64,000 nt of DNA from Candidatus Epulonipiscium sp. (GTDB lineage: Bacteria > Bacillota_A > Clostridia > Lachnospirales > Cellulosilyticaceae), in assembly GCA_012841565.1 (NCBI GenBank), contig DUUM01000408.1:78504-142503 (forward strand). Direction: 5' to 3'. How positions within the stretch are numbered: the first letter of the stretch is position 1; each line of letters begins with the position of its first letter. This document shows positions 1 to 8,796 of the stretch, piece after piece. The position numbers were made by a program, and so were the translations under genes. The notes below the pieces were generated by a model. That model saw nothing but the letters and a program-made list of their open reading frames with translations. It did no database searches and was not told the origin of the DNA.

Positions 1-660
1 ACTAAGGGCATCACGCATTCCCCCATCTGCCAGATAGGCTATATAGTCAATTGCTTCATGATCTGCTTCAACGCCTTCAAGTTTCATATAGTGCTCTAGT
101 CTCTTTGTAATATCTGACGTTGTTATCCGCCTAAAATCAAAGCGCTGACACCTTGATAATATGGTGACTGGAATCTTTTGAGGATCCGTCGTGGCTAAAA
201 TAAATATAACATGACTTGGTGGTTCTTCGAGTGTTTTTAAGAGAGCATTAAAGGCCCCTGTTGAGAGCATATGCACCTCATCAATTATATATACCTTATA
301 TTTCCCTTGTGTCGGTGCATACCTAACTTCTTCCCGGATTTCTCTTATATTATCAACACCATTGTTAGATGCTGCATCTATTTCAATAATATTCATACTA
401 CGCCCTGCTTGTATTTCTAGGCATGCTCGGCACTTTCCACAAGATTCACCTTCATCTGAAATATCCTCGCAGTTGACCACCTGTGCAAATATTTTTGCAA
501 CTGATGTCTTACCTGTACCTCTTGTGCCACAAAACAAATAGGCATGGGAGACTCTGTTTGATTTAATTTGGTTACCTAGTGTCCGGACAATATGATCTTG
601 CCCAACGACATCACGAAAATCCCTAGGTCGATATTTACGATATAATGCGATATATGACAT
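1..660 (-). CDS. dnaX: DNA polymerase III subunit gamma/tau, N-terminal part (cut by window edge)
   Basis: Clamp-loader ATPase of the replisome. The 220 visible codons begin at ATG 660 behind an AAGGAG ribosome site. They show Walker A GTRGTGKTS (residues 45-53), four zinc-site cysteines (64, 74, 77, 80, including CGKC), the IIDEVH box (125-130) and sensor ATTDP (156-160). The gene runs off the left edge, so the rest of the ATPase module and the tau tail are not visible. In many Firmicutes dnaX lies next to tadA and the SRP RNA gene; here those are about 50 kb away, so that cluster has been split. Identity is firm. Confidence 0.97.
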   Translation of the reverse strand, partial: MSYIALYRKYRPRDFRDVVGQDHIVRTLGNQIKSNRVSHAYLFCGTRGTGKTSVAKIFAQVVNCEDISDEGESCGKCRACLEIQAGRSMNIIEIDAASNNGVDNIREIREEVRYAPTQGKYKVYIIDEVHMLSTGAFNALLKTLEEPPSHVIFILATTDPQKIPVTILSRCQRFDFRRITTSDITKRLEHYMKLEGVEADHEAIDYIAYLADGGMRDALS

Positions 661-804
661 CTGCCCACTCCTTTATATAGTAACGTAACACTCTATATTA
701 TAGCACATTTTCTTTAGTTTGAACTATGAATAACACAACTTTGCTTGTTAACCCTTCTAAGCTTTGCTATAATAACTTAGAATATAATCAAAGGAGAATT
801 TAAA

Positions 805-1752
805 ATGACCATACGCAGTTTTTTAAAACTTGTTGAAATACAAACAAAGGTTGCCAGTATGATTCCACTTTTACTTGGAACTTCCTACGCTCTCTATCAC
901 TTTAATACTTTTAACCCCATAAACCTCTTATTATTTTTCTTATCCCTCTTATTATTTGATATGGCTACCACAGGCATTAATAATTATATGGATTTTAAAA
1001 AGGCAAATAAAACAGATGGCTATGGTTATGAGGTCCATAACGCTATTACAAACTATAACTTATCAGAGAGATCTGTTTTAGCTGTTATTTTTATTTTAGT
1101 AGGCATCTCCATCTTATTAGGATTATTGTTAGTGTTTAGGACAAATATTATTATTCTATTACTGGGCGCATTATCCTTTTTAATAGGCATATTGTATTCT
1201 TTTGGTCCTCTTCCTATATCAAGGACACCTTTTGGGGAATTGTTTTCTGGTTTATGTATGGGATTCATTATCGTATTTTTATCGATCTATATCCATATCT
1301 ACGACCAAAATATGATTAGTTTTTCCTATAGCAACAACATCCTTGCTATTAACGCTAATATTGTTGAACTTTTTTATATTTTCCTTGTTTCTCTTCCTAG
1401 TGTGTTTTGTATTTCAAATATTATGCTTGCTAACAACATTTGTGATATTGAGGAAGATATTGAGAACAAAAGATATACCTTGCCTATTTATATTGGCAAG
1501 CCCCGGGCTCTTAAATTATTTAAAGCTTTGTATCTATCTGCTTACTTCGTTATCATTGTGCTCATTATCTTAAGGACTATCCCTATTTTCTCAGTCCTAG
1601 CACTCCTTAGCTTTATCCCTGTTAATAAAAATATTAACTCATTCTTTAAAGTGCAGAGCAAAGCAGAAACCTTTGTTGTCGCTGTTAAAAACTTTGCCAT
1701 GATACATATTTTTTATATTTCAACCATCATTTTAGGTATCGTATTTAAATAA
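805..1752 (+). CDS. UbiA-family prenyltransferase (MenA-like)
   Basis: Integral membrane prenyltransferase that joins a polyprenyl diphosphate to an aromatic acceptor. The 315 residues carry both Asp-rich motifs of the UbiA superfamily: NNYMDF (about 60) and NNICDIEEDIENKRYT (about 210), which hold the Mg-diphosphate. About eight hydrophobic segments surround them. The start follows an AAAGGAG site. MenA (1,4-dihydroxy-2-naphthoate prenyltransferase) is the closest functional guess, but no other menaquinone gene is nearby, so the acceptor is unknown. It is a single-gene unit ending in a strong hairpin. The opposite-strand frames inside it are not real genes. Confidence 0.8.
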   Translation: MTIRSFLKLVEIQTKVASMIPLLLGTSYALYHFNTFNPINLLLFFLSLLLFDMATTGINNYMDFKKANKTDGYGYEVHNAITNYNLSERSVLAVIFILVGISILLGLLLVFRTNIIILLLGALSFLIGILYSFGPLPISRTPFGELFSGLCMGFIIVFLSIYIHIYDQNMISFSYSNNILAINANIVELFYIFLVSLPSVFCISNIMLANNICDIEEDIENKRYTLPIYIGKPRALKLFKALYLSAYFVIIVLIILRTIPIFSVLALLSFIPVNKNINSFFKVQSKAETFVVAVKNFAMIHIFYISTIILGIVFK

Positions 1753-1753
1753 A

Positions 1754-1799
1754 ATAATGGTAGCTGAGGGCATATAAGCCTTTAGCTACCATTATTTTT
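1754..1799 (+). terminator. Hairpin terminator after the prenyltransferase gene
   Basis: Arms of 12 bp (1754-1765 with 1784-1795) are followed by TTTT. An A-run on the left side would let it also stop minus-strand transcription from the phosphoglucomutase gene. Confidence 0.75.
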
Positions 1800-1820
1800 G
1801 ATTTTTTTACTGGGTAAATT

Positions 1821-1836
1821 GATTAACCGTCCCCAA
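1821..1836 (-). repeat. REP-like repeat unit (GATTAACCGTCCCC)
   Basis: A single copy of the GGGACGGTTAATC motif (read on the minus strand) lies just past the phosphoglucomutase stop codon. The same motif flanks the REP-associated transposase gene at 49.5 kb in several copies, so this is probably a dispersed member of that family. Confidence 0.55.
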
Positions 1837-1839
1837 ATC

Positions 1840-3558
1840 TTAGCCTTGGATTACCTGTGTTGCTGCATCTTTTAAGGCATTGAGTTTTTCATTACTACCT
1901 ATTTCACTTTCTCCCTTTACCGCAATATAGATCTTCATTTTAGGTTCTGTTCCTGATGGTCTTACGACTACCCAGCTACCGTCTTCTAATTTCAATTTGA
2001 TTACATTGGATTTTGGAAGTAATATTTCTTTTTCTTCTCCTGATTTTACATCTTTTAGGATGGATAGCTCATAATCTTCTATTTGCGTTACTAAGACCCC
2101 ATCTATTTCCTTTGGAGGATTTTCTCTTAGTTTTGTGATGATTTGTGCTATTTTTTCTTGTCCATCTTTACCTTTCATTTCTAGGGCAACTTGATCCTCT
2201 TTGTAGTATCCGTATTTCTCAAAAAGATCTTGTAGTGCTTGGTATAGGTTTTTGCCTTTAGACTTGTAGTAAAGGGCCATTTCTGCTATTAATACGGATG
2301 ATATAACCCCGTCTTTATCTCTTACAAAATCTCCTGCAAGGTAACCATAACTTTCTTCAAATCCAATAACAAAGTTATTAGATCCTGTTTCCTTAAATTC
2401 TTTAATCTTTTCTCCAATATATTTAAATCCAGTCAGTACGTCCATCACTTGTACGCCATAAGATTTACCAACTGCATCTGCCATTTCTGTTGATACAATC
2501 GTTTTTACCACGGTATCCTTTTTATCTAGTATCCCTAATTCTTCCCTAGCACCTAACATATAGTCTACTAGTAAAACACCTACCTGATTACCTGTTAATA
2601 CCGTGTATTCACCATCTTCCATTCTTACAACGACCCCAATTCTATCGCAATCTGGGTCTGTCCCAAAAATCAAATCTGGTGATATATCTTGCGCTAACTT
2701 AATCGCCAATGTAAATACATTTTTATTTTCTGGATTTGGGTAAGATGCTGTTGGGAAGTTTCCATCAGGAAGCTCTTGCTCTGGCACTACGGTTACATTA
2801 GAAAACCCGAGTCTTTTAAGCATGGTTCTAACTGGAATATTACCACTACCATGTATTGGTGTATAAATAATACTAAGATCTTTAGCATTTTCTTTTACAA
2901 ATTCTTTTCTTATGACTAAGGAATCTACCTTCTCATAGTAAGCATTATCTACTTCTTCTCCCATGTACATTAATTTCCCTTGGGCTTGAGCTTCATTTAA
3001 TGGTATTTGCTTAATATCCTCAAATATATCGCAAGATGCCATATTTTTGAGGATTTCATCTGCTACATTCCCTGCTATTTGAGCCCCATCTGAACCGTAT
3101 ACTTTATAGCCATTATATTCTTTTGGGTTATGGGATGCTGTAATAACAATCCCACCACTAGCCATCATATACCTAACAGCAAAGGATAACATAGGAACTG
3201 GTCTTAAGGATTCATATAAATGCACCTTTACATTATTTGCAGCTAAAACAGATGCGACGGCATCGGCAAATTCTTTAGACATATTTCTAGAGTCATACGC
3301 TATACAAATAGATGGATCTGTTTCGTGATCATTTAAATATTTTGCAAATCCTTGTGCTGCTTTAGAGACAGTATATATATTCATACGGTTAGATCCTGGT
3401 GCTAAAACGCCCCTAAGGCCACCTGTCCCGAATTCTAAGTTTTTATAAAAACGATCTTCTATTTCTTTTTCATCGGTTATAAGTTTAAGTTCATCTTTTG
3501 TTTTTTGGTCTACCATACTGCTATTGAGCCATTTTAAATATTCTTCTTTATAGTTCAT
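1840..3558 (-). CDS. pgcA: Phosphoglucomutase / phosphomannomutase
   Basis: Alpha-D-phosphohexomutase interconverting glucose-1-phosphate and glucose-6-phosphate (or the mannose equivalents), feeding cell-wall and glycan precursors. The 572-residue protein has the active phosphoserine loop TASHNPKEYNGYK (Ser about 141), the metal loop GTDPDCDR (about 300), the sugar-binding GFEESYGY (about 400) and the C-terminal phosphate site RPSGTEPKMKIY. Length and N-terminal FGTGGLRG fit the PgcA type of Firmicutes. GGGAGGG precedes the ATG at 3558. Single-gene transcription unit. Confidence 0.95.
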   Translation of the reverse strand: MNYKEEYLKWLNSSMVDQKTKDELKLITDEKEIEDRFYKNLEFGTGGLRGVLAPGSNRMNIYTVSKAAQGFAKYLNDHETDPSICIAYDSRNMSKEFADAVASVLAANNVKVHLYESLRPVPMLSFAVRYMMASGGIVITASHNPKEYNGYKVYGSDGAQIAGNVADEILKNMASCDIFEDIKQIPLNEAQAQGKLMYMGEEVDNAYYEKVDSLVIRKEFVKENAKDLSIIYTPIHGSGNIPVRTMLKRLGFSNVTVVPEQELPDGNFPTASYPNPENKNVFTLAIKLAQDISPDLIFGTDPDCDRIGVVVRMEDGEYTVLTGNQVGVLLVDYMLGAREELGILDKKDTVVKTIVSTEMADAVGKSYGVQVMDVLTGFKYIGEKIKEFKETGSNNFVIGFEESYGYLAGDFVRDKDGVISSVLIAEMALYYKSKGKNLYQALQDLFEKYGYYKEDQVALEMKGKDGQEKIAQIITKLRENPPKEIDGVLVTQIEDYELSILKDVKSGEEKEILLPKSNVIKLKLEDGSWVVVRPSGTEPKMKIYIAVKGESEIGSNEKLNALKDAATQVIQG

Positions 3559-3803
3559 ATTAACCCTCCCGCTAATTTATATAATAACCTTTTATCCCGT
3601 CTCATATTATACAAATAATACCATATGATTACTAGTAGCAACTTTCTCTTTCTGTCGACAAGTATGTCTATATTATACGTTATTTGTTGTATAACTTCAA
3701 TATTTCCTCTATAATATATAATATCTATATATATGTATATGCGAACTTCTGCCAATAAATATCAATGGCATCATATAACATAACTATTTCAAGGAGGCAT
3801 TAT

Positions 3804-5267
3804 ATGTTTAAGAAAGCTTTTGGATCACCCTGTCATGAGGTACAAGGTATCTTATCTTATTTAGATACAATGTTAGCAGGTGGTCATGTGGAACCACCCA
3901 CTGTAACACACCCTGAACACATCAATATTTTAAATTACTTTGAAAGACTGCTGGCCAACGAAAAGGATACATCCGTAACTGCAAAAGAAATTCTAAATAT
4001 CGTAAGTTCTTTAAGCTCTTTTGATGTTGGCATGTCACATATCTCCTCACAATTAACAGATTTCGCAAGAGAAATGGCTACCCTTAGTGAGTCTAATCTT
4101 GCTATCGTAGAACAAACAACGGCTGGAATGAGTGAGGTAAAAGAGTCCATTGATCAAACGGCCGTAACCCTAGAAAGCCTTGCTACTGAATCAGAGACCT
4201 TAGCTCAAAAAAATGATGAAAGTATCAGTCTCCTGGAGGATGTTCAAAGTTTAAAAGAAGATGTCCTAAAAAACACCACTGTTATGAATACTAAAATTCA
4301 ACAATTAGCTCAGCTTGCTACAGAAGTTGGAAAAATAGTAAACAGCGTACAAACTATTGCTGAACAAACAAATCTTTTAGCCTTAAACGCTACCATTGAA
4401 GCTGCGAGAGCTGGGGAAAATGGACGTGGCTTTGCTGTTGTTGCAACCGAAATACGAAAATTAGCCGATGATACTAAGAAAAATCTTGAGGGTATGGAGC
4501 AATTCGTAGGGCATATACATATTGCGGCAGAAGAGAGTATAACAAGTCTAGATAGTACATTACTATCGACTAATCAAATGAGTGATAAAATTGTAACCGT
4601 TTATGATACTGTAACCGTTAACGTAGATATGCTAAAGCATGTCATTCAAGATGTTGATGATATACACGTTTCTATGAGGGGCATAAAAAGATCTGCTGAC
4701 GAAATAGATCAAGCAATGGAATCTTCTAGTTCTGATGCTGAAAGACTGAGTCATATGACTACCCATATCCATGATGAAGCAATAGCAAGTGTAGAATACG
4801 CTAATAAAATTTCACTCATAGATAATGAACTTTCCCAGATTGCAAGTAATATGTTTACAAACCTTAAATGTGGTCGGTACTCAACCACAGGTAAAGAACT
4901 CCAAGAGATTATTGGCAAGGCTAAGGCAAGTCACCTTGCTTGGTTAGGAGATCTTTCTAAAATGATTAACAGCATGCGACTATACCCCATCCAAACGAAT
5001 GCTAACAAGTGTGCCTTTGGCCATTTCTATAATTCTCTAACAGTGGATCATCCAGATCTAGCCAAGGACTGGGCTCGTCTAGGCAGCCTTCATAATGACT
5101 TCCATACCTTAGGCGACAGCGTCATAAATGCTGTTAAGATCAATGATCCTGTAGGTGCAGATAATCTTCGTAAAGAAGCTCTCCTTATATCCAAGCAACT
5201 CACGACTCTGTTAGACAGTGTTAATAGTAAACTTGATCATTTAGTTTTGGTTAATGTTTGTAGCTAA
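3804..5267 (+). CDS. Soluble methyl-accepting chemotaxis protein with CZB zinc-binding domain
   Basis: Cytoplasmic chemoreceptor. No membrane segment is present. The central region is helical coiled coil with the signalling hairpin tip typical of MCPs ([20 protein letters not shown], then [16 protein letters not shown]). The last 100 residues match the chemoreceptor zinc-binding (CZB) pattern: [15 protein letters not shown] and HNDFH supply the three His and one Cys that hold Zn. CZB receptors are known to respond to zinc and hypochlorous acid. Start: ATG 3804 lies 5 nt after AAGGAGG; an upstream ATG at 3765 would place that site inside the gene and is rejected. No che genes are nearby. Confidence 0.9.
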   Translation: MFKKAFGSPCHEVQGILSYLDTMLAGGHVEPPTVTHPEHINILNYFERLLANEKDTSVTAKEILNIVSSLSSFDVGMSHISSQLTDFAREMATLSESNLAIVEQTTAGMSEVKESIDQTAVTLESLATESETLAQKNDESISLLEDVQSLKEDVLKNTTVMNTKIQQLAQLATEVGKIVNSVQTIAEQTNLLALNATIEAARAGENGRGFAVVATEIRKLADDTKKNLEGMEQFVGHIHIAAEESITSLDSTLLSTNQMSDKIVTVYDTVTVNVDMLKHVIQDVDDIHVSMRGIKRSADEIDQAMESSSSDAERLSHMTTHIHDEAIASVEYANKISLIDNELSQIASNMFTNLKCGRYSTTGKELQEIIGKAKASHLAWLGDLSKMINSMRLYPIQTNANKCAFGHFYNSLTVDHPDLAKDWARLGSLHNDFHTLGDSVINAVKINDPVGADNLRKEALLISKQLTTLLDSVNSKLDHLVLVNVCS

Positions 5268-5269
5268 AT

Positions 5270-5286
5270 AGCTGAGCCATGAGTGC
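5270..5286 (-). pseudogene. Fragment of a tRNA-Arg 5' end
   Basis: On the minus strand these 17 bases read GCACTCATGGCTCAGCT, the acceptor strand and start of the D-arm of a tRNA-Arg. They are nearly the same as the longer fragment at 18404-18442, and upstream similarity (AATA) continues a few bases. Nothing of the rest of the tRNA follows. It lies immediately after the chemoreceptor stop codon. Confidence 0.5.
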
Positions 5287-5392
5287 TTATTATATATTAG
5301 GCACTATATAATTATAAGGGTATTCTTGAATGGATAAAAACTGATGGGTAAAAGTGACGTACAGGAAAATAAATAACAATAATAATTACCCC

Positions 5393-5420
5393 TTGCATTA
5401 TAGGGCATATGATGTATAAT
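5393..5420 (+). promoter_or_regulatory. Sigma-A type promoter for tRNA-Arg
   Basis: TTGCAT (5393-5398), 16-bp spacer, TATAAT (5415-5420). It points toward the mini-ORF at 5458 and the tRNA. Confidence 0.6.
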
Positions 5421-5457
5421 TAGATAGTAATCAGACGCTTTGGAGGGGGAAAATCAT

Positions 5458-5487
5458 ATGCCCAAAAGTCAAAGCGTTATGAAATAA
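5458..5487 (+). other. Nine-codon mini-ORF with a strong ribosome site, upstream of tRNA-Arg
   Basis: GGAGGGGG sits 8 nt before ATG CCC AAA AGT CAA AGC GTT ATG AAA TAA (MPKSQSVMK). The ACGCTTT before the ribosome site can pair with AAAGCGT inside the mini-ORF. The tRNA starts 9 nt after the stop codon. It may be the remaining 5' end of a gene cut when the tRNA arrived, or a translated leader. No arginine codons are present. Confidence 0.35.
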
Positions 5488-5496
5488 GCTTACTAA

Positions 5497-5570
5497 GCAT
5501 GCATGGCTCAGCTGGATAGAGCATCTGACTTCGGATCAGAGGGTCGTGGGTTCGAATCCTACTGCGTGCG
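5497..5570 (+). tRNA. tRNA-Arg (anticodon TCG)
   Basis: Full cloverleaf: acceptor GCATGCA with TGCGTGC (one G-U pair), D-stem GCTC/GAGC, anticodon stem TCTGA/TCAGA around loop CTTCGGA (anticodon TCG, reads CGA), T-stem GTGGG/CCTAC with loop TTCGAAT. CCA is not encoded. It is followed by a terminator. Confidence 0.92.
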
Positions 5571-5618
5571 TATAATATTTATATCACAAGGCTTTCATGA
5601 TTTGAATAGAATTAAATT

Positions 5619-5666
5619 AAACACCCGCTAGCATCTGATTAAATCATATACCTAACGGGTGTTTTT
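5619..5666 (+). terminator. Terminator downstream of tRNA-Arg
   Basis: AAACACCCG (5619-5627) pairs with CGGGTGTTT (5656-5664), followed by T residues. Confidence 0.7.
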
Positions 5667-5790
5667 ATATGAAAAAATGAATATTAAAGCTACGAAAACA
5701 CTGGTGAAAAATAACCATTTTCCTGTTTTTTACCACTTAAAATGAGAATGTGTGTCTTATGTAAAAGGAATCTTCGGGCTTTAAATTCCA

Positions 5791-6948
5791 TCATGTATGA
5801 GATACCTGTCCTCCCTTATGTCTGAAATAAAACACTACTAATGCAACCACCATTAATACAATACATAAGTAATAAAGCCCCTCATAACCACACCACACAG
5901 CTATTGCCCCCCCTATCATAGGTCCTGCCCCTTGTCCTATGTCACACCCTAGATAATAGGTGCTTGTAGCCACACCACTTTTCTCTATACCTACCTTTCT
6001 TATACTCGCAGCTTGCAAGGATGGTTGTACTGCACCTTGGGCCAAAGCTCTAATCGCTGCTGATACAAGAATCATTGCCAATGAATCTGCCGATGCCAAA
6101 ATAATTAGTGAAACGATAGTCAATAATATTCCAGGATAAACCACATAAGCCAGCCCTTTTTTATCAACAATCTTTCCTGCTAAGGGTCTCGCAAGAAATA
6201 AAAAGATAGCACTAATTGTAAAATAAATACTTACATCTTTAATTCCTTTTCCTTGGGCATAAATTACAAGAAATGCGGCGATTATCCCATTCATAAACGA
6301 GTACACACCTGCAATAAATGCATAATCTAACACCTTCAATGAGACAATATTCTGAAATGATATTTTGTGATTTTTACTTTTCTTTTTCTTCTGAGGATAT
6401 TTAAACAGAGTCAAACATAATACAGTAATAAACGAAAAAGCTGCCGACATATAGAACGCATATGTTATTCCATACCGACCCATGATGGCTACGCCCAGAC
6501 CAGGTGCAACTGCGGAAGCAATAATCTGCCCTAATCCTAAATATCCAATACCTTCATTAAATCTTTCTTCTGGTATATATTCGCTAGCTAGTGCCACAAT
6601 TGCCGTACTATTTATTCCAAAGGCGACACCATGAATTATTCTAAATAATATAATAGTTGGAAAATTGACGGTTAACACATAAACCAAAATAGAAATACCT
6701 ACCAGTACTGATCCAATCATTAACAAGATCTTTCGATTATACTGATCTGTAATAAATCCTACAAAGGGTCTTATAATTAATGATGTTATGGAGAACATCC
6801 CAACTATTATCCCCGCATTAGACAAACTAGCTCCAATTCCCACCAAATATACCATTAGTATGGTTGTTATCATATAGAAGCTAAAACATATCATTATGTT
6901 GATAAAAATTACTGAACAATACTTCACATTCCACAACTTAACCTGCAT
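5791..6948 (-). CDS. MFS transporter
   Basis: Major facilitator superfamily permease with about 12 hydrophobic segments over 385 residues. The loop between segments 2 and 3 reads GFITDQYNRK, matching the MFS signature G-x-x-x-D-(R/x)-x-G-R-(K/R), and the mid-protein loop PLAGKIVDKKG is its second-half counterpart. Substrate unknown; general resemblance is to drug or metabolite exporters. AGAGGAG precedes ATG 6948. A decayed, internally deleted second copy lies at 17.7-18.0 kb, in the same orientation. Confidence 0.87.
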   Translation of the reverse strand: MQVKLWNVKYCSVIFINIMICFSFYMITTILMVYLVGIGASLSNAGIIVGMFSITSLIIRPFVGFITDQYNRKILLMIGSVLVGISILVYVLTVNFPTIILFRIIHGVAFGINSTAIVALASEYIPEERFNEGIGYLGLGQIIASAVAPGLGVAIMGRYGITYAFYMSAAFSFITVLCLTLFKYPQKKKKSKNHKISFQNIVSLKVLDYAFIAGVYSFMNGIIAAFLVIYAQGKGIKDVSIYFTISAIFLFLARPLAGKIVDKKGLAYVVYPGILLTIVSLIILASADSLAMILVSAAIRALAQGAVQPSLQAASIRKVGIEKSGVATSTYYLGCDIGQGAGPMIGGAIAVWCGYEGLYYLCIVLMVVALVVFYFRHKGGQVSHT

Positions 6949-7133
6949 CTATTCACTCCTCTTTGTACATTGTAATTATAATCCTTGATAGAAAATAATT
7001 TTATTTACTACCGAACATTCTTTAAAATTTAACTTTATTATTCGATTTAACTGCTTAAAATAGTTATACATTTTCTAAATTAGCCATTGATTTTTACTAG
7101 CTGATCTTGATCCCCTTGTGTTAAAGTATATAC

Positions 7134-7211
7134 TCATAACCCCCAATAAACAATGGTTTTGGGATCATGTTGCACATGTTTAGTCTTGATGCACATCGCC
7201 TTGTTATCCAT
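7134..7211 (-). promoter_or_regulatory. Conserved element upstream of the MFS gene: two palindromes inside a 25-codon mini-ORF
   Basis: An 86-bp segment here is about 88% identical to one upstream of the MFS pseudogene (18079-18150), clearly better conserved than its flanks. It holds two dyads about 20 bp apart centre to centre: CATGTTGCACATG (7166-7178) and GATGCACATC (7188-7197), which look like operator sites. On the minus strand it is also an uninterrupted mini-ORF (begins MDNKAMCIKTK, ends TIVYWGL). No good ribosome site precedes that ATG. Operator, RNA element or peptide gene cannot be told apart here. Flanking bases 6949-7133 and 7212-7348 contain no other recognisable feature. Confidence 0.5.
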
Positions 7212-7348
7212 GCATATAATAGTATTTGATAAGTAAAATATATTTCTATCATCTCTTGACTTTCTTGTTTTTCATATAAAATAAAGCCATTTAATTTCTG
7301 TGAAAAACGAATACCTCTGTAGTGAGGAGTTATATTTTTACACAAAAA

Positions 7349-7374
7349 AACAACCCGTATTTACACAGGTTGTT
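7349..7374 (-). terminator. Terminator after the PucR-type regulator gene
   Basis: On the minus strand AACAACC and GGTTGTT pair, followed by a T-run (plus-strand A-run 7344-7350). Confidence 0.7.
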
Positions 7375-7389
7375 GCATTTTAAATTCTT

Positions 7390-8652
7390 CTATTTAGATA
7401 TAACTCCTTCTAAATACTCTCTATAATAAGTGACAATAAAACAAGACATCAGCAGTTTGAATTGCGTGCGGCCATTATCAAGAGGAAGGGTAGCGATTGA
7501 ATTAATTTTTTTCAATCTGTTAGAAACTGTATTTCTATGCATATAGAGAGCCTTTGAGGTGATGGTTACATTACAGCCATTCAGTAAATAGTGGAAAAGG
7601 GTTGTCAGCAAATCTGCATTATGCTTTAAATCATATCTATATAGTTCGATAATAAATGGTGAAACAAGATAGATGATATAGGAATGACCATGTATTCGAA
7701 TGAATTCCTTAACGCATAAATGTATAATATAAAAAGTACTGTATTCCTCATATTGATAAATATTTTTTGTCACGTGCAGAGAAGTAATCTTTGTACTTAA
7801 TTCTAAAGATGAATATGAAGTATGATAAAGAGTAGGATACATATTGGGATGTCTGCATGCATTGCTTATTCCTGCATCCATATTATATTTTTCAATTATC
7901 ATAGAAAAAGCGTCATGTGAAAAGGATAAATTATTGATTGGCCGGCTATCCTGGGAATACAAAATAATGATTTGATTCTTGTAAGGGAAAATGTTGGTTT
8001 CAGGAAAAAAGTTATTTAGCTCCTCAAGTAGAAGAAACATATCATTCCTTGATATTTGGGTCTGCCCCTGCTTCGAAATAATAACAATACAAGCAACAAA
8101 TTTACGAAATGGATAATAAAACTCCTTGATTGTAGCAAGAATTTCATCTGTATTTCCTGAAATACTTATAAGATGGCTCCATATACTCTGCATTTTTGCA
8201 TAATTATTCTGGGCGATTAACATCTCTTTCTCTTCAAAAACGTCTAATAAAATCAAGCTTACTTCATCTAATGTACAAGTTAAAAAGAAATAGGAACAGT
8301 CATTATCTTTTATAACTTCGGTAGGTTCTTCCATACAGTCTACAATAAGAAAAGTACTGCTGGAAGGCAGAGTTTCTAAACCTATCATTGCCTGAAAGGT
8401 TTTCATATGACATAAATATACACCATTTGGTTTCATTGGGGAATAAGGTAGCAGTAGCGATATACCATTTTCGATTTTTATATGGGAGGATGACAAAACA
8501 GTTTTTTTAATATACTTAGATAATATCGTTATTAACTCTTTTGATTGCATATATTTCTCCAATTTAGTTTTTTTAATAACCTCATTATATATGAAAGGCA
8601 AATCAAAATCAAGTCTTGGGAACATCTGCGCTTTGTTTAAGGGTCGTTTCAA
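7390..8652 (-). CDS. PucR-family transcriptional regulator
   Basis: The 420-residue protein ends in the PucR-type helix-turn-helix (about 355-410): LLTTLFHYLLNGCNVT, then ALYMHRNTVSNRLKKI, the signature of this family (long N-terminal sensor region, C-terminal HTH). The N-terminal 300 residues resemble PucR/CdaR sensing regions only in layout; no ligand can be named. Start is TTG 8652, 6 nt after AGGAGG. It is the last gene of the minus-strand series hydrolase-transporter, so it is the likely regulator of that block. PucR-type regulators usually respond to a metabolite of the pathway they control. Confidence 0.8.
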   Translation of the reverse strand: MKRPLNKAQMFPRLDFDLPFIYNEVIKKTKLEKYMQSKELITILSKYIKKTVLSSSHIKIENGISLLLPYSPMKPNGVYLCHMKTFQAMIGLETLPSSSTFLIVDCMEEPTEVIKDNDCSYFFLTCTLDEVSLILLDVFEEKEMLIAQNNYAKMQSIWSHLISISGNTDEILATIKEFYYPFRKFVACIVIISKQGQTQISRNDMFLLLEELNNFFPETNIFPYKNQIIILYSQDSRPINNLSFSHDAFSMIIEKYNMDAGISNACRHPNMYPTLYHTSYSSLELSTKITSLHVTKNIYQYEEYSTFYIIHLCVKEFIRIHGHSYIIYLVSPFIIELYRYDLKHNADLLTTLFHYLLNGCNVTITSKALYMHRNTVSNRLKKINSIATLPLDNGRTQFKLLMSCFIVTYYREYLEGVISK

Positions 8653-8714
8653 GGATCTCCTCCTTAAAAATTTACTTAAATATGTATCTTATAAAGATAG
8701 CAAAAAGATGGCAT

Positions 8715-8768
8715 TTGTTTCTTAGGTCAGATGTGCCGTAGTTCTATAACCATCGACCTAAGAAACAA
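8715..8768 (-). terminator. Long hairpin between hydrolase and regulator genes
   Basis: Perfect 14-bp arms TTGTTTCTTAGGTC / GACCTAAGAAACAA. The minus-strand T-run follows only after about 10 nt, so it may be an attenuating or processing hairpin as much as a full terminator. Confidence 0.6.
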
Positions 8769-8796
8769 CAAAATTTTTCCTTAATCTACCCACATA

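Noticed and set aside
3555..3755. 66-codon frame upstream of the phosphoglucomutase gene (minus strand)
   Set aside because: AT-rich with a run of Ile/Tyr codons, no ribosome site, and it overlaps the real gene start; it looks like promoter DNA.
7121..7345. 74-codon frame opposite the conserved element
   Set aside because: No ribosome site, frame not kept in the second copy; only the shorter mini-ORF is conserved.
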